Source: Zygnema cylindricum | Lineage: Eukaryota > Streptophyta > Zygnematophyceae > Zygnematales > Zygnemataceae | Length of the DNA stretch: 64,000 nucleotides | Direction of reading: 5' to 3' | Assembly (NCBI GenBank): GCA_037447655.1 | Contig: JBBHKE010003430.1 | Coordinates: forward strand, 449,822 to 513,821 | Shown: piece after piece, positions 33,511 through 46,137 of the stretch | Numbering within the stretch: position 1 is the first letter of the stretch | Layout: each line of letters begins with the position of its first letter | Made by a program: the position numbers and the translations under genes | The notes under the pieces: generated by a model | Database searches by the model: none | Told to the model about the DNA's origin: nothing | What the model saw: only the letters and a program-made list of their open reading frames with translations

Positions 33511-33876
33511 TTAACCCTATTAATGTCCTAAATTGAGCGGTCAAGAATGGTGAGCGCTTTTGCCGTGATGGTGGAAGCTGTTTCGAGAAAATTGGTTGCA
33601 GTTTCTTTGGAAAATGATAACAAGAGACGCGTACTAGAGTGTTTACCCTCGCGAGTGTGATTAGCTGTCCCCTTTTCAAACATTGTTGCCCGCTTTTGGA
33701 TGGTTCGATCTTATAAACCTCGACCAGCTAGCGTGGGAAGGTGGAAAATTGTACGGGCCATACCAATTAGGTGAGTCGACAGTTTTATTTGAGCCATAAA
33801 GGCTGCAAACTCGTCTTTGATCATAGCGGCCATTTGAGTTTGCATTTCCTCTCTCTCTTATTTTCCCGGAGACACT

Positions 33877-35295
33877 TTAGGTGGAGAGTTTTTTTTCTGA
33901 CTCTTTAACTGGCTGGACTACTTTGGCAGATCTAGCCGGTATTCCACCATTTCGAATCTGATTTTGATATGAAAATTCAGGGTTTTTGATGTGACAACAA
34001 TACACAAAGTGGCCGGCCTGTTTGAACTGTGTACAAGTCCCAGATTTATCCAGACACATCTGAGCATAATGCCCGGTTTTGCCACATCGGAAACAAATCC
34101 TATTTGATGGTTGATTTGGTGGGGTTCCCATGGCTGGGACCCTTAGTGGCCGATTATTTGGCCCCAAGTTACAAGGATTTGGTGAATTGAAAGGGTTAGG
34201 TTCTTGTTGAGGGGCTTTTGGTCGATCGTGGCCCTCCCACCAACAATTTGTCATCTCGTATTCTACAACGTATTGAGCTGCCTGGTCGAAAGTAAATTTG
34301 AGACCGTATGTTTGGGTAAGATGGCTTTGAATAATTTCTTTGAGTAGAAAGGAAACTGTCAAACAAACTTCTGGAAAGCTTCAGCATCTAGTATTAGATA
34401 GGGTAACGGTTCCCGCAAGGTCTCCATGCTGGCTCGTAAAGCGGGGGCTGTTTCGCCCGGTTTACGCTCAAAATTCATTAATTCTCTTACTTGGTCAGGA
34501 TTTTGCATGCGATACTCCTCTTGTAACAAATTAAACATTACAGTGAGAGGATCTCGTAATGGTACAGTCATCCCAGGACAAGTTGGGACAACGGCTCGTG
34601 CTACAATGGCATATTGATGGGGAACATTTGTAACAGCAAGACAAAGAACATTGTCGTGTGCATCTAAGATCTCCGGAATAACAGCTTGATAAGGAATTTT
34701 TGCTTGACCTATGACCTCTGGTATACCAACAAACTGTGGAGAATATTCGGTCATCGCAAGTATGCCATCATACTTGCGGGAATATAAGGTAAGAGCGGAA
34801 CCGCGAAGGTAACGCCCGAGAAGGGATAAAGCGACCCGCGTGTCAAATCTATCTTGATAACGGAAAGCTATATCTCGCATTTCAGTATGGAATAACATTC
34901 GAAAATGAGATAAACTCATAGTTTCCTTCATTCATGAAAAAAACATAATTGAAGTTTACCGGTAGTGCCCTCCGATGTGGAGGCCATCGAAAGAGATGAG
35001 TTAGCCGAATTCAAAGCCTGAATCAGTGCTAACGGAGACCAAAAACAAAGGAAATCTGAATCGGGTTCCCTTTCGTTATCAACCTCTTCCACATATAGCG
35101 TGGATAGAATGGATGACAAAGATGACATGGTGGTTAAATGTGAAAGAGTAGAGTACGCTCTAGATTCAAATAAAGGACTTAACGTCAAAGGAACCGAATT
35201 TGATAAATTTGATTGATCAAAATTTGTTAAACGAAGGTTCCACCACTACGTGTAGATCCGTATGAGTAGTCAAGATTATCCCAATCAGTGGGCAT
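33877..35295 (-). pseudogene. Gypsy gag with zinc knuckles
   Basis: Probable start ATG at 35295 (MPTDWDNLDYSYGS). It continues after a frameshift through ESRAYSTLSHLT, then ORF 34931-34359 (FHTEMRDIAFRYQDRF, LLGRYLRGSALTLYS, EEYRMQNPDQVRELMNF) and ORF 34362-33877. Knuckle 1, CFRCGKTGHYAQMC, is intact (about 34095-34054). Knuckle 2 has F for its second Cys (CTQFKQAGHFVYCC). The three ORFs overlap by a few bases, which indicates single-base frameshifts. About 470 residues in all. The stretch 33511-33876 down to the protease is a linker without recognised motifs. Confidence 0.8.
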
Positions 35296-35977
35296 AAAAA
35301 TGACTGAGGTAAAAAAACTAATCCCCTAATGGATACGCCCTATACGAGGTGAAGTAAATGTCAAAATATACCACACACGTAAGCAACAATCTCAAAAATT
35401 CTCTTACAAGGCCACGATGGCCAGATCTAGTCAAGAAGTTGCTTTAACCGAAACCTTTACCCTGCAAACGAGTGGGCAAGGCCGAAGGGCCAGATCTATA
35501 AAGGCAGAAAATTGCTAAACAAGCACTCGGAGGCGCAGATCTAAAGCTCCACAAGCAGAAATGTTTTCTATAAAAGGCCACCAACGGCCAAATCTAACCA
35601 AAACATTCCACGCCAAACATACAACAAGAAAAACACAAGGCCACTCACGGCCAGATGGCAAGCCTAGAAAGCGTGTCAATACAGATGCTCAATACAATTA
35701 GGTCCGATTGGACCCAATCCACTCACGTACCCTCTAAACAATCAACAACTATCCTGACACGCGCCTGCACCCGCAAACTTACAAACCACACTTAGAAATC
35801 TTGTGATTGCCAAAGGTGAACTACGATTGTTTGTTGTCTCCACTCTTTGATGAGGTATGTCAGATGTGAAAAGTTGATGCCTCTGATCAACAAAGAGTTG
35901 GACAAGGAAACAAAAACCAAGTACCTAAGTTAGTGTAGTATATTTTTGGCCGAAAATTGGCCAATGAGATAATAATG
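35296..35977 (-). other. Gypsy leader with repeated GGCC hairpins
   Basis: No ORF with family motifs. Between 35408 and 35655 five similar segments each carry a GGCC-loop-GGCC hairpin and/or AGATCTA: hairpins at 35410, 35480, 35576 and 35639, plus a degenerate copy near 35530. Spacing is about 46-70 bp. Position between LTR and gag suggests a role in packaging or translation, which is inference. 35836-35977 resembles 40334-40470. Confidence 0.5.
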
Positions 35978-36926
35978 TAAACTACTCGACCAGATAGTTC
36001 CTAGTCCATTTAGTTTTCCCACCAAATTTCATATAATAATACCAAACCGAATAATCACAACACTCAGTCAAAGTTGCAGAAAAACAGCTTGCCAGAACTT
36101 TGATAAATATGACCAACTTCACGATGAAGCCCCAAGCAAACCAGACACACAATAGGTCTGAAAATTCGCCACAATATTTCCAATACAAATAGTAACAAAC
36201 ATGCAAAATATCAGATAATTCTGCCAATAAAACTGAGAGCAATTCTCAGATGAAAATCCCAAAAATGAGCAGAAACAGTTTCTGTCCAAAAAGTTCCTAA
36301 ATCTAGAAATGACTAAGTCCTACAAATATACACTACAGCTTACTAATAACTGTACGGAGGCATACTAGCCGTACGTAATCAATCAAATACCTCTATTAAT
36401 GTGAGTGTACCTAAGATCTACACTAATAATTAAATACACAGGACAAAACATTGTTAAATATTTACACGTCGTACGAATTCCGTCAAACGAATCAGGACCG
36501 TCCAAAATAAATATCATGTGATGGACGCGATTTCGCGTCCCTCACCAAACTGACGGCGCTGCCGTCCGTAGCTCCAATGGCGTCCAATTCATCACATGTT
36601 GACCGCCGCATTATGTTTCGTACGGCCGACGTACAATTTAAATCATTTCGAATGTTAATCATCGGATCGCTTCGCGATCCGCCGTCCATTTCTCCAACAC
36701 ATTCAGCACTTTCGTTTATGTTTCTTCGCGTCACTTGAAGTCCAATTCCGTACGTTCAATACTCTTAGTACTTAGTACGCAAGTTGCTATAGCTGCAATG
36801 TGACCAGCGCAGCATGGCAACACAATATCTTTTTCATACATGCTGCTATGTCTACGGTGTGACCAGCGCAGCATGGCAGCATAGCAATGTGATATAGAGA
36901 GGACTAAAGGTTTCCAAAAACCAACA
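35978..36926 (-). repeat. 3' LTR of the gag-only element
   Basis: Strongly similar to 39324-40264. It ends AAAAACCAACA next to the pyrimidine run CTCCCCCAAACC. It contains two AGCGCAGCATGGCA boxes at 36815-36890. Confidence 0.8.
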
Positions 36927-37379
36927 CTCCCCCAAACCTTTAGACTCTCTCAGCCACTAATTCCACATTCTTCCCTTCTCCCCTTTTGTTCAACTGGTAC
37001 CATTGCTTCCGCTAACGTTACCACTGCTTCAACTAATTTCGTACATCTCAAGCAATTAGTACCATGACTCCCCCAATTCGCAGATCCATTCGAACCGCCA
37101 CAGTAAATCAAGATAGCATTAGAATATTATACTGTACCCACGAAACATTTTGTATGCACGAAACAACACGCCCTCACGAAACTGACTTTTCAAAACAACA
37201 CTCCCCCGAAAATTTAGTTTCGTGCATCTGGAATGAAATATGCCGCGTGTTAAAAATAACTGTACCTTTCCGTACCTGCAAATTTCCTCCCTTTTTCCCT
37301 TTCGTTCAAACGTCACCGCTGCTTCCGCTGCGCTGCGTTGCTGCGTTGCGACGCGAACTGCTTTTGCCGATTCACCACT

Positions 37380-37579
37380 GTCGTGCATGTGTCTAATCAA
37401 ACTAAGAAACATGCAACCTAACCAGCTAGCGAGTAAAAAACGTGGAATAGACAACAACAAAGCACATCCCGAAGCAAAAAGAATAATAATACAAAGCTAA
37501 AATGAATATGACAATGGAAAAATGAGATAATAGGTGGAAAGGATAAAAGGTGAAAGGTGAGTAGGAAGCCGAGAGAGAG
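37380..37579. repeat. 200-bp insertion related to the gypsy LTR end
   Basis: GTCGTGCATGTGTC to GAGAGAG, flanked by TTCACCACT on both sides (37371-37379, 37580-37588), a 9-bp duplication. Related to 25635-25840 and 27000-27206. No terminal inverted repeat and no coding potential. Confidence 0.6.
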
Positions 37580-37797
37580 TTCACCACTGCTCCAGCTGCG
37601 TTAATGCTCCAGCTTCCTTCTGCCATTTCTTCCAAAAATGCGTCCTCTCCAAAAACCATTGCTACCGTTGCCTCTTCTTGAGTCTTCAAAAAGAAAAAAA
37701 AAAAACTTTCTTTTCAACTAATTTAAAGAAAAACAAAATGCAAAATTCAAAATTTTACATATATTACTGAATTTTAATGGTAGTCACCTCCGTAAAC

Positions 37798-39230
37798 TTA
37801 CTTTTCACGCCGTCTTCTTTTAACCACTTTCGGAACATGTTTTCTTCTACTAGTGATCTTTTGAGTCCTGCCTGTTTTCTTTGTTTTCTTAATGAAATTT
37901 TGTGATTTATGTAAGTTTACATCTTTGTCACCGTTTTCTACCCTTTTAATGTCATGAATTCTAATTCCTGCCTTTTTCTTCACTAATCTATTCTTTCGGC
38001 TTTCTTTTCCTATTTTTCCAATTTTTGCAGTTTTATTTCGTTTTCCAAAATTACAAACTCCCTCTCTTACCCCAATAATCTGAACATTTTTCCTCTCATC
38101 TTCTCTAAGGTCATTAAATTCCACATCCACATTATTTTTCTGTTCCACTATCACTTCCTCATCTTTTCCTCCCACTCCTTTTACTTCACTTAACTCTCCC
38201 TCTTGTAAGCATTTTTCACTCACCAATCTGTCACCAGAAAAAGTTTCAAAAACCGCGTCCTTTTCTGTCTCCTTTTCCTCCACACCATCTTCGGTGACAA
38301 TTAGTTTTCCCCCTCTCTCCTCGTTCTCCATATTTCCAAAAATGACGGTCGGCAAATAAACAAATTTCTCGAAAGAAGGTGTAACCCTTTTATCTTCACA
38401 ATATTTCCTTGGATCAGTAAATGCATTCTGTTGCCTTTGTATAGGGGGCTGAACTCGGTTGTTGTCCCACCCTTCTCTGAAATTTCCTGTGAGACATGCA
38501 CTTTTATATAGAGGACATACCCTGAAAGTATGTCCTACATCATTACAATAAAAACAATTTTCTACCTTACAACTTCTCTTATTTCTTTAAACTGTGATCT
38601 GACACCTTGAAAATTCCCCCTAATCTTTAAAGCCTCGTTATTGGCCTCTTCTTCTAAAACACACCTGATTGCTAATTGTAAGTTCCAATCATTTTTATCA
38701 ACATGTTTTAATCTATCTAAATCACACCTATATTCCTTAGGTAATCCTTTCAATAACAGAAAAGCCAGTTGAGCATTTGTAAAGTTTCCACCTGCAATCT
38801 CATTTTCTACAAACAATATTTGTAACCCAATACAGTAATTCATCATACTACCTCCATCATACTTATACTCAACTATTTTTGTGACACTACTCATCCAGTG
38901 ATACACGGAAGTCTTTTGATATCCACATTCTAAGCACTTCCATAACTCAGCCGCACTTTCCAGATCAAGGTAAGTCAATACAAATTCCTCATTCAAAGAT
39001 AGCTTGATAATCAGCATACACTCATTGTTCTTCTCCTCCCATCCAACCGATGATTCAACACATGTCCCGTCCACCACATCCATTAGCTTCCTCGACTTGA
39101 AGTAGCTCTCCATCATACTCCTCCAATAGTAATATGTAGAACCATCAAATATGGGCAGGGTTGATTCATCCAAAATGGGTAGCCATGGGCGTGGGCCCAT
39201 AACCTGTTGTCCATAGCCCTTTTCAGCCAT
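37798..39230 (-). pseudogene. Gag with basic tail, gag-only element
   Basis: Starts MAEKGYGQQVMGPRPWLPI at 39230. The first codons lie inside the LTR and the frame then crosses the primer site. Capsid part: YYWRSMMESYFKSRKLMDVV, ELWKCLECGYQ, LLLKGLPKEYRCDL. A frameshift near 38565 precedes the knuckle CFYCNDVGHTFRVC (intact C-x2-C-x4-H-x4-C). The last 185 codons (38355-37798) are acidic and then very rich in Lys/Arg, ending KRRRREK. The tail may bind nucleic acid (inference). Homologous to 55675-57292. Confidence 0.8.
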
Positions 39231-40264
39231 GAATGTACCCTCGGAAGCACCACAGACTACCTCAAAACAGCCTCCTTTGATTCCACTCAGAATTCTACAG
39301 AATAACCAAACCAAACTGAAACTACTCAACAAGATATTTCCTAGTCCACTTAGTATTCTCACCAAATTTCATATAATAATACAGAACCGAATAATCACAA
39401 CACTCAGTCAAAGTTGCAGAAAAACACCTTGCTAGAACTTTGATAAATATGACCAACTTCACAATGAGGCCCCAAGCAAACCAGACACACAATAGGTCTG
39501 CAAATTCGCCACAATATTTCCAATACAAAGAGTAACAAACATGCAAAATATCAGATAATTCTGCCAATAAAACTGAGAGAAATTCTCAGATGAAAATCCC
39601 AAAAATGAGCAGAAACAGTTTCTGTCCAAAAAGTTCCTAAGTCTATAAATGACTAAGTCCTACAAATATACACTAAAGCTTACTACTAACTGTACGGAGG
39701 CATACCAGCCGTACGTAATCAATCAACTACCTCTATTAGTGTGAGTGTGCCTAAGATCTACACTAATAATTAAATACACAGGACAAAACATTGTTAAATA
39801 TTTACACGTCGTACGAATTCCGTCAAACGAATCAGGACCGTCCAAAATAAATATCATGTGATGGACGCGATTTCGCGTCCCTCACCAAACTGACGGCGCT
39901 GCCGTCTGTAGCTCCGGTGGCGTCCAATTCATCACATGTTGACCGCCGCATTATGTTTCGTACGGCCGACGTACAATTTAAATCATTTCGAATGTTAATC
40001 ATCGGATCGCTTCGCGATCCGCCGTCCATTTCTCCAACACATTCACACTTTCGTTTATGTTTCTTCGCGTCACTTGAAGTCCAATTCCGTACGTTCAATA
40101 CTCTTAGTACTTAGTACGCAAGTTGCTATGGCTGCAATGTGACCAGCGCAGCATGGCAGCACAATATCTTTTTATACATGCTGCTATGTCTGCGGTGTGA
40201 CCAGCGCAGCATGGCAGCATAGCAATGTGATATAGAGAGGACTAAAGGTTTCCAAAAACCAACA
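39205..40264 (-). repeat. 5' LTR of the gag-only element
   Basis: TGTTGTCCATAGCCC to AAAAACCAACA. The gag ATG lies in its last 26 bases on the coding strand. It shares its 3' end with the LTRs at 57655-58945 and 61678-62971, but the bodies differ. Confidence 0.8.
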
Positions 40265-40809
40265 AACTGCGGTTGGTCGCTCCAACTGGAGTTTTGCAGA
40301 GCTCCCAAAAAAAACAAATCAGCTCCACTATCCCCACTCCTTGGTGAGGTATGTCACAATGTGAAGGATCGATGCCTCCAATCAACAAAGAGCTAACAAC
40401 AAAATCCCAAATACCCAAATTAGTGTAGTATATTTTTGGCCGAAAACTGGCCAAGGAGATAATTATGTCAACTAACAAACAAACAATAATTATAATTTCA
40501 ATACTAGTAATCAATTTTTTTTTTCATTCGTTTTTTTTTTTTCAAACAAACAAGTACAACTTAGAAGGATATTCCAAATTGCAAGGATCTATTATCAAAT
40601 CGCACACACACCCAAAAATAATGTCAAATCTAAATCGAATAAAATAGTGAAAATCTGACAATTTTAAACTGCAGAGAATATAGAAAATTGTCAATGTAAA
40701 ATTGCAGAAAATAGCATCACACTGATAATGTCGAATCGCATAAAATAGAGCAAGACTGATAATGTCAAATTACACGAAATAGAAAGTGCTGACAATTCCA
40801 AGAGCACAC
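40265..40809 (-). repeat. Gypsy leader part with degenerate 34-bp tandem repeat
   Basis: 40334-40470 resembles 35836-35977. From about 40620 to 40800 some five to six units of 33-36 bp recur (TGATAATGTCGAATCGCATAAAATAG and variants: TGACAATT, TGTCAATGT, TGATAATGTC). No gene. Confidence 0.5.
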
Positions 40810-43061
40810 GAATATTAAGCCAAAGGATAGCCACTAGGCTCCTTTGTCAGTTTATATTCCTTATGGAGTTCAATAAATAAAAATTTAACCTAATATCACA
40901 ACACATAAACTAAAAATGTAGCAAACTGCGAGCAAATCTGAGAAAACCAGATTAAGTCACACACAAAATATATAGGGAAAGCCAACCCTAATCCACTATT
41001 ACCCAGTAAACCACAAAAGCGAACCCAAAACTGTCCAATCACAATCGAAGGTTCAACAACAGCCTGAGAAAGAAAACTGAGCAACAATCCACTTGTGAAG
41101 GGAAACTAGTTAGGCCTCGGCGTGAGCCGCGTAGATTAAATTGGAAGGCAGATTACAAAAAAAGGTAAGTGCGGGCTAGACAGCAAAACGCTTAATGACC
41201 AGAAAAAATAGTCGCTAATACTATCTTGACAATTTCACAAGAAAATAATGAAAACAAAGGTCAAATCTTCGGAAAGAGAAAGAAAGAAAGAATGAATTCC
41301 TTTGCTCTTGAAATTGTGCGCACATAATTCACCTAAAATTCACTAAGTACAAAGTCTACAGCTGCTCGTCTAACCTACTATATATACATGCGTTCTATGT
41401 AGTCGTCTATGTCTAGTTTAGATTTTGGCCAATAGGCGACCAAAATCATATGCCTTACGTTACAAAATCTACAGCCTAAGGATAAAAACCCTTCCTACGC
41501 TATATGTGAATGCGTGAGACCTCCAAGGGTCCACGACTTAAAATTAACCAATTGCGTCGCCGTGTGTAGACTGAATCTTAATCGTCTGTTCGTCTGCATC
41601 ATTTGTGGCTATAGATGTGCGTTCGAATTCGCATTAGTCTTGATATATTTCCAGGTTGGCGTTTCGGTTCGCCAATCATACATACAAAACTTAAACTTGT
41701 TCGCGGAAATTCTGGCGCCTAACGAATAGAAATACGGACCCAAATCTTGATCGCGCGTTTCACGACCCTTGACAATTTCGCGTACCGACTCCAATCTGTA
41801 CGTCTTGCCACCACCAAATCCTACTAAACTCAAATAATTGAGGTGTTTGTCTTAAAGGGCCGGTTTTATGCGTGTAAGTCAAAACTCTATGTTCTCCATT
41901 GCCCACAGAAATCGTAGATCCAAAAGAAGCTAATCTAGACAATGCCGACTCTAAGTTGATATAAACCCAAATGACTCACCCCTTGACAATCAAAAACCCA
42001 TTATAGCTTCACCCCTGTGAAATAAGACTTTGTGTGTGCTTAGTTCCACCACAGAATGCAAAGTTAGAATATGAGTTTTGGACACATTCACCCACATTGA
42101 CTTTCGCTTAGAAATGCAGCCACCCTAGCAGGCAAAAACTCCACACGACTACATCCTTATGTAGCGTGGACTCCCTTAATCTGAAGCAAAAATAATCACT
42201 GAAAATGGTCAAGTAAATTGATAGTTATGAATGGTCAAAGATGACCTTTTGTACATGAGCTCTCTCGGAGAGAGGCCGCTACCTATTAAATTTTATAAAT
42301 CCTATCACTCTCTAAAACTCTATCTACTGACGTACGACACCAATCAAATTACTCTGGCGTACAGAAAAGTACATGTGGCGGTGTACTTTCTGTACGGCCA
42401 TCGTACGACATGGCCAAAATGTCGACACATGTCATATCCGAATTTGTTCTTGTAATCTCCGAAGTTGCTGCAATCCAACGTTGTCGTGCCACGTGTCACA
42501 TGACGTGGCACTGAGAGTAAAACGCCAAAAGTACATATTCCGTGATCGCGGCGCCTATCGTGGCTTTCTGATCAAAAACTGGATACAACTATAGCCGTTG
42601 AAAATATATACTCGCGGTATTTGTTTCATGTTCAAAAAAAATGCGAGGTATCCGTTTCATCTAATACATTAAAATCGTACAAAAATTGTATCTATGCATT
42701 ATGTATCTATATCCCGTTAAATGAACTAGTCTACGTGTGACAAAATAAATATTTATCAAACCTATTATATCCTACCACTAATTCTTGACTTATAGGTTAA
42801 GGCTACAGGCTAATTTGACGAACGGCAAGTACTTGCATCAAATCTTGGGTCTGTCAAACATTTTAGGTAACTCTATCAAGATTTGCCTTCCAGTCCTCTT
42901 TGGACAACCTAGGCAGCCATGGATCTAACTTCTCCTCAAGTCTTCAGTAACTACGACAAGTGTGGGGACTTGAGTGAAGAGTTAGAGGCAAGCTGTCAGT
43001 GTCTCCTCTTTTTGCTTTTATTTTACAATCTCTAGACCTAGAAAATACTTAAATTTCAACA

Positions 43062-43342
43062 CTCCCCTTATTTTCTAGTCTACTTACTTTCATCTCCCTT
43101 CAAAAACAACAAATACATTTATATATATTTTCCTTTCTTTTTTCCTTTTTTCTTCATAAAGCTTCAAGCGAATACCTTTATATTTAAGAAAGTGTATTAG
43201 ATGACCAAAAATAATTTCATCTTCTCGATCATATATTTTATTTTGCATACCACTTTTCATAAATTCGAGCAAAGATTTTATCCACCTCCTCCCCTTTTCA
43301 TCTAACCAAAATCCACTTTCCTTTTTGCATTTCCAACAGTCT
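43062..43342 (-). pseudogene. RNase H C-terminal remnant of copia H
   Basis: Reads WIKSLLEFMKSGMQNKIYDRE, aligned to ELMWVKSLLQELGYMKEG of the other elements, then decays. The polypurine tract (43062-43078, pyrimidines on +) precedes the LTR. Confidence 0.6.
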
Positions 43343-44524
43343 TGAAACTCTGTGTGCTCTATTGCCCACAGAAATCATAGATCCAAAAGAAGCTAATCTA
43401 GAAAGTACCGACTCCAACTTTATAAAAACCCAAATGATTAACCCTTTGACAATCAGAATCCTATTATAGATTCACCCCTGTAAAATAAGTCTTTCTGTGT
43501 GCTTAGTTCCATCATAGAATGCAAAGTTAGAATATGAGTTTTGGACACATTCACCCACTTTTACTTTCCCTTACAAATGAAACCACCCTGGCAGGCAAAA
43601 ACTCTGACCAACTACACCCTTGTGTAGCCTGGACTCTTTTGAGTCCGCTGCAAAAAGAATCACTGTAATTGGTCAATTGAATTGATAGTTATGAATGGTC
43701 AAAGATGACCTTTTGTACAAGAGCTCTATCGGAGAGAGGCTGCTACCTACTTAATTTTCTAAGTCCTATTCCCTCTCTAAAACTCTATCTATTGACGTAC
43801 GGCACCTATCAAATTACTATGTTGTATAGAAAAGTATAGGTGCTGATGTACTTTCTGTACGACCATCGTACAACATGGCCAAAATGTCGACACGTGTGAA
43901 AATCGGGATTTGTTCTCGTAATCTCCGGAGTTGCCGAAATCCAATGTCATCACGCCACGTGTCACCTAACGTGGCGATGACTGTTAAACTCCAAAAATAC
44001 CTCTTCCGTGATCGCGGCCCCTATCGTGGCCGTCCGATCAAAACCGGCAATAAATGTAGTCGTTGAAATTAGACGCGTGGTATTTGTTTTGCGGTCGAAA
44101 CAAATGCGCGATATCCGTTTCATAAAATACATTGAAACCGTACTCCGTACTATCTAAAATTGTATCCATGCACTACGTAATTATTCCTCGTTATACGAAT
44201 TAGTCTACGTGTAACTATATATATATTTATCAAACCTCATATACCCTAGCACTGGTCTTAGACCTAACGGACAAAGCTAACGGCTACTTTGACAGACCAC
44301 AGGTACCAGGATCAATTCCTAGGTCTGTCAATAATTTTAGTAAACCTATTTGTTTTCTGCTACCTGTCTCTTTATAAATCTTTAGGCAGCCATGACTTTA
44401 TCTCCCTACCCAGCCTTCAGTGACTACAACAAGTGTGGGGGCTTGGAGAAGGGAGTTAGAGGCAAATTGTCCTCTACCTTTTCCCTATCATAATACAGAC
44501 CTAGAAAATACTCAAATATCAACA
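43343..44524 (-). repeat. Solo LTR in the RNase H of copia H
   Basis: 1182 bp, TGAAACTCTGTGTGC to AAATATCAACA. The flanks AGTCT (43338-43342) and AGCCC (44525-44529) are a target duplication separated by two C/T transitions. It belongs to the same LTR family as element H itself. Confidence 0.75.
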
Positions 44525-46133
44525 AGCCCTATCCCTATTTGCAACACATACTCAGATGCTAGCCCTTTTACAGGCACACCTTTATAGAGAGCATCACTCC
44601 CATTAGTGATGTCAAAACCATTACCCCCCAAATTTATCCTTAAATCAAGAGTCCCCACTAAGTTCCTCGTAAATTCTTCATCTTCCGAACTCATATTTTT
44701 ATGCATGATTCTCACCCCATTTTCTGAACTTTCCTTACTCTCTCCCATGGAATTATTTCCAGTGTCACTTTCTAATTTTATTCCCAATGAATATTTCTCA
44801 TCCCCTAAACCTTTCATTAAATATTCCTCTTCTCCCCTATCTTTTAAAACCCCCCTGTAATTAATTCTCCCCTTTCCTCAGAATCCGTAAAAGTCTACCT
44901 TTCTGACCAGTTTTCTATTTCCAAAATATCTATGAAACTATCCTCAATATTTTGAACTCCCTCAAGTATCTCGTCTCTCTTTACTTCCCTTATACCTCCA
45001 AAAGCACATTGTTTCTTACGTGGAATTTTTGTGTGCTTTTCTCTCTTCTCTATACTACCGATGCGGAGAAGCTCCAACATATCTTCATCCTCTTTCTCCT
45101 CTTCCCTTTTCTTCCTCCTCATCCACATTCCAACTTCTAAGTTCTTCCATACAAGGGCATTCCTCTATATAATGACCCGGTTCCCTACAAAAGAACGAAA
45201 CCCCCTTTTTCAAAGCTCTCGTTTCTTTTCCTCTCCCTCTCTTTCTTCCAAAGTTCCGATAAGGTTTACCTTTGTTTTTCTTCCTCTCATCACGCTTTCG
45301 CTCGTCACCGCCGTTCCTTTAATCACGCTTCCGCAAATCACCACCAGCTGTAAATGCATTCACTCTATCACTTCCCCTACGAAGCTCCAAAGTGCTTTCC
45401 CTCACAAGAAATATCCCCATGGTAAAGCTCCAAGTCCATGAGGAGCCATCCATTGCCTGCATACGACAAATGATGTTTTCGTACTCATCTTAGAGATTTA
45501 TGAGTAGTGTATTAATCTTCCTCTCCTCAGATTCTACATATCCCGCACTAGCAAGCTCAACATATAGCGCAGCAAAATCATTGCAAAACTCTATCATGCT
45601 ACAGCCTTTATAAACATAGGCATCTATTTCTTCTTTTACTTATTGTTGCCTCTGAATAGTCTCACTCTTATAAATCTAAATTAGTGCTTCCCATATCTTT
45701 GAAGACTTTGTTAAATTTATAATAGTGATAGGTATGGACTTAGACACGTTTCTAAGTATGAGATGCTTTGTTATACTGTTTTTTATTCCCATCTTTTTTT
45801 GTCATTTTCTTAAGTTATAATCCCTACAACTGGTACTATAGCTGAGAGTCTAGCTCCCCTCACCATAGGTATCCCTTTTTCCTTCTCTCCTATTTCCCCA
45901 TCGCCGGCAAGGTTTTTCCCTTCACCTTCCGTTGCATCAGAACTTTGGTTGATATTCTGGGCAACCTCAGATGATTCTCCATAGTAAGCTCCTCCAAAGC
46001 CAGGTGGCGGACATCTCACTTGTCCCGAAACAATTCTCTATAAGTGCTTCTCGAAAAGCAACCCTTCCATTGTAAACTCCCAATAAGTGAAGTCTGTTCC
46101 ATCAAACATAGGCACACTAGATGGTGGGCCCGT
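44525..46133 (-). pseudogene. Gag and pol remnants of copia H
   Basis: The start codon in the primer site (46123-46137, GGTGGGCCCGTAACC on +) has become ACG. Gag N-terminus has CPPPGFGGAYYGE and an acidic stretch. Further down a knuckle with F for the first Cys (F-x2-C-x4-H-x4-C near 45160-45200) and the linker RKKQCAFGGI. Then GLGDEKYSLGI and the RNase H piece ITNGSDALYKGVPVKGLASE. Protease, integrase and most of RT are missing. Confidence 0.7.
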
Positions 46134-46137
46134 AACC

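Larger units (their letters stand above)
35978..40264 (-). mobile_element. Gag-only copia-like element (TR-GAG type), minus strand
   Basis: LTRs 39205-40264 (5', 1060 bp) and 35978-36926 (3', lacking about 110 bp at its 3' end). The internal part codes only for gag with a long basic tail. No protease, integrase or RT motif is present. The primer site 39190-39204 (CGTGGGCCCATAACC) is the tRNA-iMet internal type, shared with the coding copia families that could mobilise it. A purine tract lies at the minus side of 36927-36940. No clean target duplication because the 3' LTR end is missing. Confidence 0.8.

Noticed and set aside
35221-35260. Gypsy primer site at GTTCCACCA near 35238-35246
   Set aside because: Resembles a tRNA 3' end, but no LTR end (TG) follows it and it lies inside the gag frame.
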